Source: Symbiodinium natans
Lineage: Eukaryota; Sar; Dinophyceae; Suessiales; Symbiodiniaceae
DNA length: 64,000 bases
Direction: 5' to 3'
NCBI GenBank assembly: GCA_905221605.1
Contig: CAJNDS010002118.1
Coordinates: forward strand, 1-64,000
Shown: positions 8,881 to 20,215 of the stretch, in pieces
Numbering within the stretch: the first letter of the stretch is position 1
Layout of the letters: each line of letters begins with the position of its first letter
Position numbers and translations under genes: made by a program
Notes under the pieces: generated by a model
Told to the model about the DNA's origin: nothing
The model's input: the letters and a program-made list of their open reading frames with translations, nothing else
The model's database searches: none

Positions 8881-9510
8881 TCATGGATGGGAGCATGTAG
8901 TCTTGGGAATGATCCAGATATTTCAAGTTATTGGTCAACATACCATTTTCAACGATATCGAATCTTCATTTTATATTCTTCTGGAGTGCTATAAATCCAT
9001 TAGATGATTTTCGATTTAGGTTTGGATTTTATCATATGATGATTATGGCAATTTTTTTTGAAGATGAAATATTGCCGAATGATATGATGGACATTGATGA
9101 GGCTACACATAAATGTAAGAGGAACCTGTCTGTACGCGCAGTGGAGAAATGTTCGCGAAGCCATCCTCGATGAGCGCCGTGCAAAGAAGCTGCGCGCCGA
9201 GGTCGAGTTAGTGGTGTAGGGCTTTTCGTGTTGGGATCATGCATGGGAGCATGTAGTCTTGGGAATGATCCAGATATTCAAAGTTATTGATCAATATACC
9301 GTTTTCAACGATATCGAATCTTCATTTTATATTCCGTCGGAGATTCATGTTATAGATCCATTAGAGGATTTTCGATTGATTCGGATTTTATCATATGATG
9401 ATTATGGCAAATTTTTCTTGGAGATAAAATATTGCCGAATGATATGGTGGATATTGACATTGATGAGGATATATATATATACATATGTAAGAGGAACCTT
9501 CTGTACAGGG
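8875..9510 (+). repeat. Tandem duplication, unit about 356 bp
   Basis: Sequence from TTGGGATCATG at 8,875 recurs at 9,231 and can be followed for about 260 bp (GGAGCATGTAGTCTTGGGAA, CGATATCGAATCTTCATTTT, GATTATGGCAA, GTAAGAGGAACCT). The second copy has gained a short TA run near 9,470. The flanking text GTGGAGAAAT...AAGCTGCGCGCCGAGG also recurs at 9,140-9,205 and 9,738-9,795, so the duplicated block may be larger. AT-rich and without a convincing reading frame. Confidence 0.75.
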
Positions 9511-10814
9511 CTCAGGGGAGTCTAGGCGATAAACCCGAACCTCTGGAGATCTTATCTACCTTGAACCCGCCCAGGGAAGTTAAAGCCCCATTACTTAATG
9601 AATATTCCAAAAATGATCTTAAGAATCTTTGTCTGATTTATAGAATCTTCCTAATGAAAGGGGTTTTTGAAGTCTCTTGGCGTCCCTAGTGTTTGGGTCG
9701 CAGCGGATCACTACGCCGCGGGCCACTGTGCGTGCGCAGTGGAGAAATCTTCGCCAAGACATCAACGGTGCAATGAAGCTGCGCGCCGAGGCCGGGTTAA
9801 TATTTTTTGGGCTTTTGGTGTATTGCCGCCGGGATTAGCCGCAAACATTGGATTCTGGTCCGAGGACACAAGAGTTCTACTGTGGCGGAGAGTAAACGTC
9901 AACGTAGAAATCCTGTTTCCAAGAGCTTTGGCATTCATAAAACCATGCTCAGCGGCACAGGCAGTCTCGAGCAAAGAATGGTCGCAAGCGTCGTTTAAAG
10001 TGACTAGTGGTCTGTTTAACAGAGGAGGTTTTCTCTGCGCTTCTTTGGTTCTTGGTTTGAAGAACCGTCGCATTAGTCTCCGAGCCCATTCCGACCTTCG
10101 AACTTTGAAGCCTGCGATAGCTCGGTCCCTTTAAATGGTTCTCATGGTTCGGAATAGTTCCTGAGAGTTGCTTGATGGCTCCGGAACACCTGTTGGCGCT
10201 TACACACAAAGAAGCTACCGGACATTCCAAAGCATCGTGTATTCATGCCTCTGAATCACGCAAGGCGTGGCACCCATGGACGCCTCCCAAACCAGCTGCA
10301 AGGCTCCTGGCCGATAGATTTTCGGTTGGGGCTTTGGATTCAGGCGGCGTGGAGTTGTAGAGTTTGGAATGAGTTTTTCAGGCTTAGAGACATTAAGGAT
10401 GTGGTGGAGGGTTTAGGGTTGAGAGTTTTAGAGGTGAGGAGTGATAGAGCTGGCTGAACGCGAACTAGTTCTAGAATTGAGGGACGTATGTCTCCAAACC
10501 CCAAAATCTCGGTCCCACACACCCTAAACTTTAAATCCTAAGACCCTAAACCCGAAAGATAAGTACTCGCTGTCACACGCACCGTAAACCTTAAACTCAA
10601 AGTCGCTCAAGCCTGTGTTGGCAGATGCAACGCGTTGAAGCCAGCAAATGGGCTGCACCATGGCTTGATGTGCTAGCTTTGGCAACGCATGTGGCTCTAC
10701 ATGTGGCTCTACAGCTTCTGTTTTATGTTGGATCACTGCTGTCAAAAACGCAAGAAACGACAAGCCTTCAACCCTAAACTTAAGCCCTCAGTCTGGTTGG
10801 AACCCAGACTCAGG
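9511..10814. other. No gene recognised; fading telomere-like text
   Basis: From 9,511 to about 10,360 I see no reliable gene; the open frames on both strands have poor protein quality. From 10,370 to 10,800 degenerate telomere-like text appears (ACCCTAAACCCGAAAG and similar), including CCTTAAACTCAAAG and CCCTAAACTTAAGCCC, leading into the trinucleotide array. Confidence 0.5.
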
Positions 10815-10830
10815 GCTACTACTACTACTG

Positions 10831-10901
<71 letters not shown>

Positions 10902-10928
10902 ACGACTACGACTACGACTACGACTACG

Positions 10929-10995
<67 letters not shown>

Positions 10996-11039
10996 TTTCT
11001 ACTTCTGCTTCTACTACTACGACGACGACGACGACGACG

Positions 11040-11105
<66 letters not shown>

Positions 11106-11212
11106 GCTACTACCGCTGCTGCTGCTGCTGCTGCTGCCACTGCTACTGCCACTGCCGCTGCCACTGTTACTGCTACTGCTACTGCTACTGCTACTGCTGC
11201 TGCTACCGCTAC
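10815..11212 (+). repeat. (ACT/ACG)n trinucleotide array with GCT tail
   Basis: About 400 bp of near-perfect CTA/CTACGA repeats with two blocks of ACG units (about 10,880-10,930 and 11,020-11,040), grading into GCT/GCC/ACT triplets after 11,100. In frame it would encode poly-threonine with an alanine-rich end (+), or poly-valine/serine on the other strand. Long open frames here are forced by the repeat and are not evidence of a gene. Confidence 0.9.
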
Positions 11213-11426
11213 AGCAAGAAAGACCCGTGAAAGGTTTTACAGTGAGTCCACGCACCCTTAACCCGAAACCCTAAACCCTAAGCCCTAGACTTGCTCAAGC
11301 ATCTCTCGGCAGATGCTACAACGTATTTGTTTTTGAAGACGATTCACGCAATGATTTGTGCTCTTTGATCAGATTTGATCATGTTTGATCCTGTCAGCAT
11401 TTGTTGCTTGCTGATCTCCTTATTGA

Positions 11427-11920
11427 TTTCCACAGATAAGAGAGGAGTGCCGAGCCTGCGAGGTTAGGAAGGTCAGGTTTCTTGGAAGTGCTGAGAGGCT
11501 CCCACGGAGCGATATTTGCGGACATCGTGCTTGCGGCTCCTTCGTGTGAGAACAAAGTGCTTGGCGCCTGTCTAGTTCAGCTTGTCTTCCACTTGGTCCC
11601 TGGTGGCTTATCGAGCAATCTATAATTCCTTGCTACATGTGGGGGTGGCCGGGCTATGGCGCGGCTCTGAGCATGCCTCACGTGGCTGCGCTGGCGTTGT
11701 GGATGTTCCCTGCCCACAACTGCGTTGCAGCAGCAACCCTTCACTGGCTCCTGCGTCAGGAACGGCAGCTCGCGTGCGTGCCAGCGTCAGGATCACACTT
11801 GTACTTGTTCATATGCCACGGGGCTATTTGGCGCGGGTGTTCTCGGATAGGTGCTTGCGATGCCCCATTTCAATTACAAGGGGGCGTGCGGATTTTGGTA
11901 GAATTTCGCTCATTGGTTTC
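11427..11920 (+). repeat. Dispersed duplicate, copy 2
   Basis: Second copy of the segment at 8,404-8,880, in the same orientation and about 3 kb downstream. Both copies begin at TTTCCACAGATAAG and lose similarity shortly after the GGTAGAA/AGTAGAA stretch. Copy 1 runs straight into the tandem repeat at 8,875, while copy 2 continues into unrelated sequence, which places the right boundary. Confidence 0.7.
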
Positions 11921-12564
11921 GAAGCTTGTTTTCCATTTTTTCTTGCTTCTTTTCTTCTGCAAAATCAGTTTCCCAAGCAGCTTTTGGAGAAGAATCAACT
12001 AGTCAATCAGCTCGTTGATTGGGATAAAAAAAAGTGATGCTCAGGGGTTGCTCTGAGAGAGCGGAGGGAAGATCAGGTGCAAAGGTTTGCCGACGCCACA
12101 GACAGAGAGTGTGTGTGTTAACACATTCAATAAAGTTTCGTGGCACTGTTTTTCCTGAGTTGGTAGTCTCATTGAAAGTTCGCCGCAGAACGCATCGGTT
12201 GCTTCCGACGCTCGCTCAGATCAGTCTACGGAAGTCCTCGGCACTGCCGCTAGAAGTGTCTGACGACAAGCGACATCGGACTCTACACATTCTTCTGATT
12301 TTGTTCGCTGTCGACCTCAGGATCGCAAAGCGTTCCGTGGTGAAAGAAGGCCAGCTTTCAGATCCTGACAGGGTGTGATCTTTTCTGAAAGATATTGATC
12401 TCCTAATGACCCTGATTGTACCGAGCTTGACAGCAGTTCTGAATGTGCTGTGTCACCGCTGGGCAAGCACGTAGACTTTCCTCCGTTCAGGTGTTCGCCT
12501 GCGTGCGCAGCAGCGAGCAGTTCTACTTCGAATTCAGCTGCTGTTGCTGCGTCGTTTTTGAGGT
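11921..12564. other. No gene recognised
   Basis: Between the second dispersed duplicate and the tandem duplication I see no domain. A + frame from 12,034 to 12,378 (114 codons) has moderate protein quality but no similarity I recognise and no clear splice context. It may be a small exon or chance. Confidence 0.3.
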
Positions 12565-13060
12565 CTTCCTTGATGATGGTGCAGCGATTTCTTCTTCGGT
12601 CGTAGTTGTGACTGTGGTGGAGGTGGCATGCTCTTTGCTGTAAGTTTCACTGTTCTGATTATTGGGACGGCGCAGCATGCGTAGGTTCGTCGTTATGCGA
12701 CTGTTCTGCTGTGGTGGCGGTGAGAACAGACCTCACAACGCTGGGCGGGCAGATGATTGTAGCAGGCGCTCGGGTGATTCCTGCGGGTGTGGCGTGTCTT
12801 TGCTCGGCGTCGGCCTGGCCCGGCCTGGCTGCTGCTGTTGATGCGTCCTTTTGGATGTCTCCTTCGTGGGGTAGCGATTTCTTTCTTTTTCGGTCGTAGT
12901 TGTGTGGTGGAGGTTGCGTACCCGTTGCTGTGGTTTCACTGTCGCGGTTAGTGGGGATGGGGGCGAGGCTTGTGTAGGTTCGTTATGCGACTGTCCTGCT
13001 GTGGTGTCCCTTGTGGTGGCGGCGAAGGGTGACTGTGGCGCGCGCTGCGGTTGTCACGCG
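12565..13060 (+). repeat. Diverged tandem duplication, unit about 290 bp
   Basis: Landmarks occur twice in the same order: GCGATTTCTT (12,584 and 12,871), TTCGGTCGTAGTTGTG, GTGGAGGT, GTTTCACTGT, GTAGGTTCGT, TTATGCGACTGT and CTGCTGTGGTG (12,703 and 13,002). The copies differ by indels and substitutions, so this is an old duplication. No coherent reading frame spans it. Confidence 0.65.
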
Positions 13061-13464
13061 GTCACATGCTGCTGAATCTCTTGCGGCCGAAGGGTTTTCT
13101 TTCTCGCGAAGCCTGCCAACCCATGGGGGGTCTGGGGTGCAACCAGACCTAGAGAATTGAAAAGAAGACGAGTACCTCGACGACTGGCGATGCATCAAGC
13201 CAAGTGAAAAAAAAAAGCCTCGCAAACCCTATGCTAGATGCCTTAGGTGCCTTAAATCTAAACCCTATATTTTGTATGTGTGAATTGCACCGTTGAAATA
13301 GCAAACAAAAGCGGAGTGGCAAATAGACCCTAAAGGTCCATGCCACACAGCCCTCAACCCAAAGCCCTACTACTCCCAAAGCCCCTAGACCTTAAACTCT
13401 AAACTCAATACCAAATCCTTACATAGCCGCTATAAAATCCTACAAGCACCGCTCGACAACCTTA

Positions 13465-13953
13465 TCAAGAACCTTGATAAATTCCATGGAACCGGATCCC
13501 TAAACCCAAAGCCCCAAACCCGAAACCCCTTATCAGGTTACCCGGTGAACTTCTTGGCAACTTCTGACAGCTGAGAGGGCCCTGGGGGTCGTCGGTTCTG
13601 TAACGTTTCAAGGTTTCCCAGCTTGACTGTAAGGTTTTAGGGTTTTCGGTCTTCAGAGCTTTAAGGTTTTCGGGTCTTAAGATGATCTCGAGCTTGTTCT
13701 CAGAACCCCAGAGCTCTAGTTTTGCACGCTCTTGCTTAGAATCGCATCTTGCTTTCCAAAGCTCTGGCGAGCTTCTCCCGATGCTTTGGTAGGGGCCCAT
13801 AATCGCATCTTCATGTTTTGCAAAGGTGTCGCGAGCTTCTCGTGATGCTCTGATAGGGGCACAGAATCGCATCTTCATGTTCTGCAAAGCTGTCGCGAGC
13901 TTCTCTTGATGCTCTGGTAGGGGCCCAGCTCTTGATGCCCGGTGTAGGGGCAG

Positions 13954-13992
<39 letters not shown>

Positions 13993-14046
13993 AGTTTTTG
14001 TTTTCCCATGCGCACGGCCCCACGCGGATGGCCAAGTGTGAAGCAA
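13465..14046 (-). CDS. Doubtful repeat-built open frame
   Basis: A 193-codon minus frame covers a CT microsatellite (read as Arg-Glu repeats) and the 62-bp minisatellite, which gives repeated GPYQSI-like blocks. It lacks any recognised domain, and much of its length is explained by repeats that happen to lack stops in this frame. It could be part of a real repeat protein, but I would not count it as a gene without transcript support. Confidence 0.15.
13738..13926 (+). repeat. Minisatellite, three copies of about 62-63 bp
   Basis: Three head-to-tail copies of a unit beginning AATCGCATCTT and containing GCGAGCTTCTC, GATGCT and TAGGGGC. Copies 2 and 3 are closest to each other; copy 1 differs at several positions. 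Confidence 0.85.
13951..13992 (+). repeat. (CT)n microsatellite
   Basis: CT dinucleotide run of about 40 bp with one CCC interruption. Confidence 0.95.
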
Positions 14047-14105
14047 ACATGCGGACGGCCCGTTGTGAAGGAAACATGCGGACGGGCCAATGTGAAGGAA
14101 ACATG
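14034..14105 (+). repeat. Short minisatellite, about 27-bp unit
   Basis: GTGAAG(C/G)AAACATG followed by (C/T)GGACGG recurs three times with a spacing of about 27-28 bp. Confidence 0.75.
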
Positions 14106-14620
14106 TGGCTTACTTTCCCTTTCACCTGTACGGCGGTAGGTAGGCTCTTGGATCTCTTGGGATATTGTATTGTTTTGGGGTTTAGGGTTTAATTAGGGTT
14201 TAGGAGTATATGTAAAAGATGTGGCATGTCGCTGGAAACAGGTTCCCCGCGCGCGCGAACCACATTGTACATGTTCTACCGTGCCACGGGGGGGGGGGTG
14301 GGGGGTCTGGGGTGCAGGGTTGCCGGTTGCTGGTGCCTGTGGCACCTAAGCCCCCCAACGAGCTGCGCGCTTTGGGGCCTAAACCCTAAATCCCCCAAAG
14401 CCTAAACCCCAAACCCTAAACCCTAAATCTGCATGCAGGGCTTGGAATCCCTGAATCCTTTCCTGGCGCACCACGTCACGTTAAGTGGCCGTCTACATGA
14501 TGCGGCAGTCAACTTCGTCATCTCTTAACCTGTCCCTAAACCCCAAACCCTAAACCCTATAACTCTAAACCCTAAATCCTAACCCTAAACCCTAAACCCT
14601 AAACCCCAAACCCTAAACCC

Positions 14621-14709
14621 TGTCAGGCCGCGAACGCCAAGATCTTCGATCCACAACGCTCCAGAAACCAAACGCAACCGAACCCTTGACATCCCCACAC
14701 GCCAACCCC
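14621..14709 (-). CDS. Candidate exon, unknown product
   Basis: Island with CCCTAAA on its left and TTTAGGG on its right. After a GGATGTAG acceptor the minus frame reads GWRVGMSRVRLRLVSGALWI EDLGVRGLT without stops. No domain recognised; other frames are partly open. Confidence 0.35.
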
Positions 14710-15644
14710 TACATCCATCAAGGGACGAAGGGGACCCCTTAGGGTTTGGGGTTTAGGGTTTAGGGTTTAGGGTTTAGGGTGTAGGGTGTAGGGTTTAGGG
14801 TTTAGGGTTTTACCCCTGCTATACCCTATACCTTTCAGTGGTCCATACATCAAAACCCTTTAAAGGAGGTAAGGGACCATATCAAGGGCCCATGTAACTG
14901 AAACCCTAAACCCTAAACCCTAAACCCTAAACCCTAAACCCTTAGATGCTCGCACACCTAAGGATGTTCCCCCAAGAGGTCCCTTAACATACTCCTAAGA
15001 TGCCCCTTAGGGTTTAGGGTTCCAGGTTACAGGGTTACAGGGTTACAGGGTTTAGGGTTTAGGGTTAGAGTAAGAATCTTTATCAAGGGTCACCCAAAAC
15101 CCTAGGGTACAACCTTAAGGGTCCAAGGTACAAGCCCCAGAATCCAATCCCGCAGGCCCCGCAAGTTCGGCAAGTTGAGCTTACTGGTTCTAAACCCTAA
15201 ACCCTAAACCCTAAACCCTAAACCCTAAACCCTAAACCCTAAACCCTGAACCCTAAACCCGGAAGTTTGGGATTTAGGTTTCTGGGTTTAGGGTTTAGGA
15301 GCCCTAAGGGTCCATGTATCCATACAGTCCACACTTGGGCCTTGAAGGAGTTTAGGGTTTAGGGTTTAGGATTTAGGGTTGCGGCCCCAGCATATGCCAT
15401 ACGGTAAGGGTACATAGGGTTCGTAGGGCATGCGGGAAACGCGTACCCCACATAATCCGATAGAAGGTGCCCAATTGCCTCCTTCCCTGGTAAGAACCAG
15501 TAACCTGAACCCTAACCCTAAACCCTACTAAACCCTAAACCCTAAACCCTAGACCCTAAACCCCCTAAACCTAAACCCTAAACCCTAAACCCTAAACCCT
15601 AAACCCTACACCTCAACCCTAAACCCTAAACCCTGCAGTTGAAA

Positions 15645-15703
15645 AATCAGGGCCGACCTTGCAGTGATTCTAGAGGGGAGCTGTTCCACTTTGGCACGAG
15701 GGT
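15645..15703 (-). CDS. Candidate exon, weak
   Basis: After GCGCCGCCAG the minus strand reads TLVPKWNSSPLESLQ, then a possible GT donor within AAGGTCGG. A second minus frame is also open. Supported only by island position and the acceptor. Confidence 0.25.
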
Positions 15704-16315
15704 CTGGCGGCGCAGGGCTTAGGTTTACGCCCTAAACCCTAAACCCTAAACCCTGAACCCTGAACCCTGAACCCTAAACCCTAAACCCTAAACCCTAAAC
15801 CCCGAACCCTGAACCCTAGACCCATGACTCTAAGCCCGAACCTAAGGTTCTGGGGCTGAAGGGGTTGAGCGTTTCCAGGCTTGGTTGCATGGTTCGTGGC
15901 CTTGTTCGGTTTGGTTGGCTTGCTTGCTGCTGGTGTAACCCTAAACCCTAAACCCTAAACCCCAAACCCTAAACCCTAAACCCTAAACCCTAACCCCTAA
16001 ACCCTAAACCCTAAACCCTAAGCCCTAAGCCCTAAGCCCTAAGCCCTAAACCCTAAACCCTAATCTGTCTGGATTTGGAGTTGAGGGCTAGGGTCATTCT
16101 CAGGCTGCGCTGTTAACCCGAAACCGTAACCCTAAACCCTAAACCCTAAACTGCAAGCCCCAAACCTAACCACATAGATCCTCAGGGTAGTCGCATGGTC
16201 CCTTAGTATGGGCCCTTAAGAGGGGAGCCCTTAAAACGGAGAGGGTACTGATTTTACAGGGGTAGTGGAACTCAACGCATCTTGTTCGACTAGGCTGTGT
16301 CTGACATAGAACAGA

Positions 16316-16425
16316 ACTTGGCTGCACTCAGGAGGGTAGCTATAAATTAAACTTTTAGCTGCCTGAATAAGAAACCCAAGAAAACCAAAAAGGTAAGGAT
16401 CTAAAGTTACAGTAAAGTACCACAA
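16316..16425 (+). repeat. Dispersed repeat, uninterrupted copy
   Basis: Sequence from ACTTGGCTGCACTCAGGAGG to AGTAAAGTACCACAA. It recurs at 60,947-61,120, where a telomere array interrupts it. At the matching position here the text is simply CTTTTAGCTGCC. Confidence 0.9.
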
Positions 16426-16429
16426 AGAG

Positions 16430-16865
16430 AACTGCGAGGAGATTCCACCATCCAGGGTCTAGCAGGGGTAGATCTGGCGTTAGCGACACCAAGCTGTCGT
16501 CTCCTGAGCCGGACTCATCAGCTTCGCTGCCAAAGGTAGACAGTCGACAGTCAGCCCAGGCCAAGAAAGTGCCACGCTATCTGTATCTGCCAGCTGCGTA
16601 AGCAGTGATCTCGACATGACACCTCCTTGATACTTGTAGCATCTGTCGTTGAATAGACACGGTCCGTGCAGCAGGCAATTCAAGGCACTCGTGAACTTGC
16701 ACCTCGACCTCTGAGCACCAGTTCGAGCCATAAAGCCTTTGGAACAACTTCTTCATGGTTTTGACAATGCGCGGGGGGGATGGAATTGTCCAAACCCTTG
16801 ATGTCCGCGTTCCCATAGCCACCACGCTCGAAAGCAGCCCGGATTTGGATGTGGCTGCCTGTCAA
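16430..16865 (-). pseudogene. Mobile-element protein remnant
   Basis: Three overlapping minus frames carry good protein text: IPPAHCQNHEEVVP and IVKTMKKLFQRLYGSNW, then CSEVEVQVHECLELPAARTV and SIQRQMLQVSRRCHVEITAY, ending in TAG at about 16,577. From memory, a run like VSxQRxLLxxSRRCYVEI is typical of proteins repeated in dinoflagellate genomes, so this is probably a transposon fragment with frameshifts. A shorter + frame (16,470-16,600) is also open. Confidence 0.35.
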
Positions 16866-16911
16866 CCCTGAACCCTAAACCCTAAACCCTAAACCCTAAA
16901 CCCCTAAATCC

Positions 16912-17007
16912 ACAGCCAAGGAAAGGGTGGTGAGGACGTAGTGTCTATCATCGAACGACCGACCCTGCGCCTCCCCGATGAGGCGGGAAAGCGGCACGTT
17001 AAACACG
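16912..17007 (-). CDS. Candidate exon, unknown product (strand uncertain)
   Basis: Minus reading after CCGTAG: VFNVPLSRLIGEAQGRSFDD then RHYVLTTLSLAVDL, with G/C at most third positions. The + strand is also open and has AG (CCACAG, 16,915) and GT (ACG|GTTTAG, 17,013) sites, reading GEDVVSIIERPTLRLPDEAG. I favour minus on codon use and neighbours. In the + reading the donor would be the telomere repeat itself. Confidence 0.4.
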
Positions 17008-17557
17008 CTACGGTTTAGGGTTTAGGGTTTAGGGTTTAGGGTTTAGGGTTTAGGGTTTAGGGTTTAGGGTTTAGGGTTTAGGGTTTAGGGTTTAGGGTTT
17101 ATAGGGTTTAGGGTTTAGGGTTCAGGGTTTAGGGTTTAGGGTTTAGGGTTGAGGGTTTAGGGTTTGGGGCCTTTTTGTCCTCCAAGGTATGGTAGAAAAT
17201 GCCCAGTCTGTAATCCAGCACGGGCTATTCTACCCCATAACCCCTTAAAACGGCCCTTAATAGGGTTGATTGTGGGGGTATAGGGCCCACTAGCCCGTCC
17301 CCCTAAACCCTGAACCCTAAACCCGAAACCCAAAACCCTGGATATGAGATTGTTCCCAGAACGTTTATGCATCGCATGATGGTGCTTGCAAACGAAGGCG
17401 AAAACCCTACACCCCGCTGCTGGAGTCAATCCTCAGCGAGCCCCTCAGAAGTGTGCCCTAAACGAAATAGTTGTGGTTTAGGGTTTAGGGTTTAGGGTTA
17501 GGGGTTAGGGTTTAGGGTTTAGGGTTTAGGGTCTAGGGTTTAGGGTCTGGAGGTTCT

Positions 17558-17602
17558 GAGGGCTACACTCCGAAACAGCAGGCACTTGGCCTCCGGGAGG
17601 CC
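17558..17602 (-). CDS. Candidate small exon
   Basis: After CGCTTCACAG the minus strand reads GLPEAKCLLFRSVAL. An alternative upstream acceptor (CTCTCAG, exon from 17,621) gives ERCRFTGPPGG. Short and weakly supported. Confidence 0.25.
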
Positions 17603-17699
17603 CTGTGAAGCGACAGCGCTCCTGAGAGCATGGGATCTAGGTTGGCCCGGCTTCGGGTTTCGGGTTTAGGGTTTAGGGGTTAGGGTTTAGGGTTTAGGG

Positions 17700-18240
17700 G
17701 CCTCTAAGTCCTGCAAAAATATTTCCCCATGGGTAGTTCTCTTATTACATGTAGGGCCACTTTTGGGGCGCCGTGCTTATTTCAAGGGTTATTTTAAGGG
17801 TGCCGTGCTATGTAGGGGACCCAAGCAGTGCCCTCGTTTCGAGAACTATCCTCTTGGTCCTCTTGAGCCCGACAAGGGAGATTAAACGTTTCCGAAAATA
17901 GGGGGGGGGGGGGGGTGTACCCTTTTGGGGGTTCCTTTAATGAGGACTATACTATTTTGCGGTATATGAAGGTACCCCTATATGAGGAAATGCCCATATA
18001 TCCTCTTAACGGACCTAACCAGCGGTTGTCCCGTCTAAACCAGGGTCCAGCTTGTTTTTGGGGCCTTCATTCCTATCTCCCAGATAACCATTCGAATTCA
18101 GCAGACAGCCTTGAGGCCCCAAGTGAGTAGAGATCAGAGTTCAGGGCGCCTCATAGGGGGGGCTCCTAGGACCCATTTGAGGGTTTAGGTTTGAGGGTTG
18201 AGGTTTAAGGGCTTGGAGAGTCTACAAATTAGGTACTTGT
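17700..18240. other. Spacer with no gene recognised
   Basis: About 540 bp between arrays, with a G run at about 17,901-17,914. It contains foldback-like text (AAGGGTTATTTTAAGGG; CCTATATGAGG / GCCCATATATCC). A + frame at 17,915-18,130 depends on the G run and is not convincing. Confidence 0.4.
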
Positions 18241-18305
18241 GGGGAATGGGAAAACCCTAAACCCTAAACCCTATACCCTAAACCCTAAACCCTAAACCCT
18301 AACCC

Positions 18306-18411
18306 TCCACTTTGTCTTGCTTCTGTTTGGAGTTCCAGCAGTCCTCATCGGAGACTTTTGGGCCTTGGCCGCGAGTCGGGTTGCAACCACTTGTGCCAAG
18401 TAGCTCTGATT
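18306..18411 (-). CDS. Candidate exon, unknown product
   Basis: Strong acceptor (TCCGACTCTTCCCAG) followed by NQSYLAQVVATRLAAKAQKS then PMRTAGTPNRSKTKW. The island is flanked by arrays. The + strand can be read too (HFVLLLFGVPAVLIGDFWAL), but the minus acceptor is better. Confidence 0.45.
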
Positions 18412-18519
18412 CTGGGAAGAGTCGGAGTATACATTGGGGTTTGGGGTTCTCAACACCCGCACCTAAACGCTAAACCCTAAACCCTATACCCTAAACCCTA
18501 AACCCTAAACCCTAAACAT

Positions 18520-19190
18520 GTCATTTGGAATTTATGAGTATAAGCCCCTTACGTGCCCAAATGCACTTAGAAGTACAGACATAACTACAGTTATATGTAG
18601 CCATTAAGTACCATGAACTCCCAAGTACCATGGCTACATCAGCGGCTTGCACTCTCCGAGTCCCTTCAGCACGAAGACTCTTTTGCTTTCCTTACATGCA
18701 CGTTTCCCAACGGGCCTATGTAACTATTGTGTACCCTAAAGCCTAAACCCTAAGCCCCAAACCCTAAGGCCTAAACCCTAAACCCCAAACCCTGAAGCTA
18801 CCCTAAACCCTAAACCCCAAGCCCCCTAAATCCTAAACCCTGGCCTTAAAGGGTTCCAATATCGTGGCTAGGGCCCAAGTCTCAGATGGCCCTCTAAAAC
18901 CCTCTAAAGATGATCCTCTTGGACCGAAAAGGGAGAATGTCGAATACCCCCAGTGCCTATACGAAGCATATACTATATATAGCCAGTTCTCAAAATTCTG
19001 GCCCCTTTTTGGGCACTCTAAATAAGAGGGGCCGCCTTATAGTCAGGACCCCCAAAAAGGACCATATTTTAGTGAAACCACCATATGCACAGGGACCCGT
19101 AGGGTTTGTTCGCTGTTGCGAAGTGCCTCGGAAGCGAAGAAGGCTGAGCTCAGGCGCCGACGGAAAGGGCCTGGGCTGGACCGGGACTCT
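18520..19190. other. Spacer with probable foldback element
   Basis: No gene recognised. Text such as CCAAGTACCATG and GTACCATGAACTCCCAAG at 18,600-18,630 matches the arm of the 33.6-kb foldback family. From 18,900 to 19,090 there is AT-rich text with CTTTTTGGGCACTCTAAATAAG and CCCCCAAAAAGGACC, resembling arms of a second foldback family. Confidence 0.45.
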
Positions 19191-20109
19191 GGGGGTTTAG
19201 GGTGTTGGGTTTTCGGTTTAGAGTTTACGGTTTAGGGTTTAAGCCTTATAGGGTTCAGGGTTTAGGGTTTAGGTTTGGCGCCTTATAGGGCTTAGGGTTA
19301 TTTAGGGTTTGGGGTTTAGCGCTACAGTTTCAAGAATTATTACTGCGAGGGTCGACTTTTGCAAAATTTGATCCATCTTTCTAAGGTTTTCAAGAGCGTG
19401 CACACGCTCCAATCACCCCCCATGGCTATTAATCTCCCCATACCAGGGCGACAAATGCGTGATCGAGGGTGCTATCGTCCGTTTCCAATGATAACTTTCG
19501 CACAGAAGACCGTAGTAAATGCACACGTGTAGCTCCCTGAATTAAGGAATGTACTTTCAATCATAGTAGGGATCTAGCTTTAGGGTAGTTACATGGACCC
19601 TGAATATGGGCCCTTACATGGGGACCCCTTATACATGACCAGGAATAAAGTTTCGTCGCTCTTGACAAGACAAAGTTGATGGAGGACAGCGGAGTACTGC
19701 CTCATGGTTTTGTCCTAGCCTGGCCAGCGGAGGAAAAAATCCACCGGAATACACTTATACTATTTTTATTGTTCCGGAGGAGGACCCGACGCTCTTGGTG
19801 TGCAGGAGTCTAAGGGGGAGAGGGGGTCTCCTGCTGTCTTCTTGTGTTATGTTGTGAGTGCGGCGAACTTTCGGCCTGCTCCAGTATACACGCACGCCTG
19901 GAAAACTCAAGGGCCCATAAAGAATGTAAGGGACCTTTTGAGGGACCTTGCAACTACCATTAGAGAAACAGACCCTTTGGGTGTGGCGTTCCCTCAGAGC
20001 CCAATACTCCTTACTTAAGGAATCTACCTTAAAGCATATCTGGATCCTAAACCCTAAATAAACTCTAAACCCTAAACCCTAAACTAAGGTTTCCTGCTGT
20101 TCCAACACT

Positions 20110-20215
20110 AGGGCTCCCCACCGTATCGGGATATCTGGTCGGCGAGAACTGGCTGTACAGCAAGTCCGACATCCTCAAGCGCGGGGAAGTGCTCAAGTGT
20201 CGTGTGAAGCAGCCC
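20110..20215 (+). CDS. Candidate exon, unknown product (strand uncertain)
   Basis: After a pyrimidine-rich acceptor (CTGTTCCAACACTAG) the + strand reads LPTVSGYLVGENWLYSKSDI then LKRGEVLKCRVKQ, with about 80% G/C at third positions. The minus strand is also open (HFPALEDVGLAVQPVLADQ) and meets a GTGGGG donor-like site. The + reading is favoured by codon bias. Confidence 0.4.

Noticed and set aside
10689-11261. 190-codon + frame encoding long poly-threonine
   Set aside because: Explained by the ACT/ACG trinucleotide array, which is open in several frames on both strands; no flanking domain.
13465-14046. 193-codon minus frame as a real repeat protein
   Set aside because: Its length comes from a CT microsatellite and a 62-bp minisatellite lacking stops in that frame; no domain.
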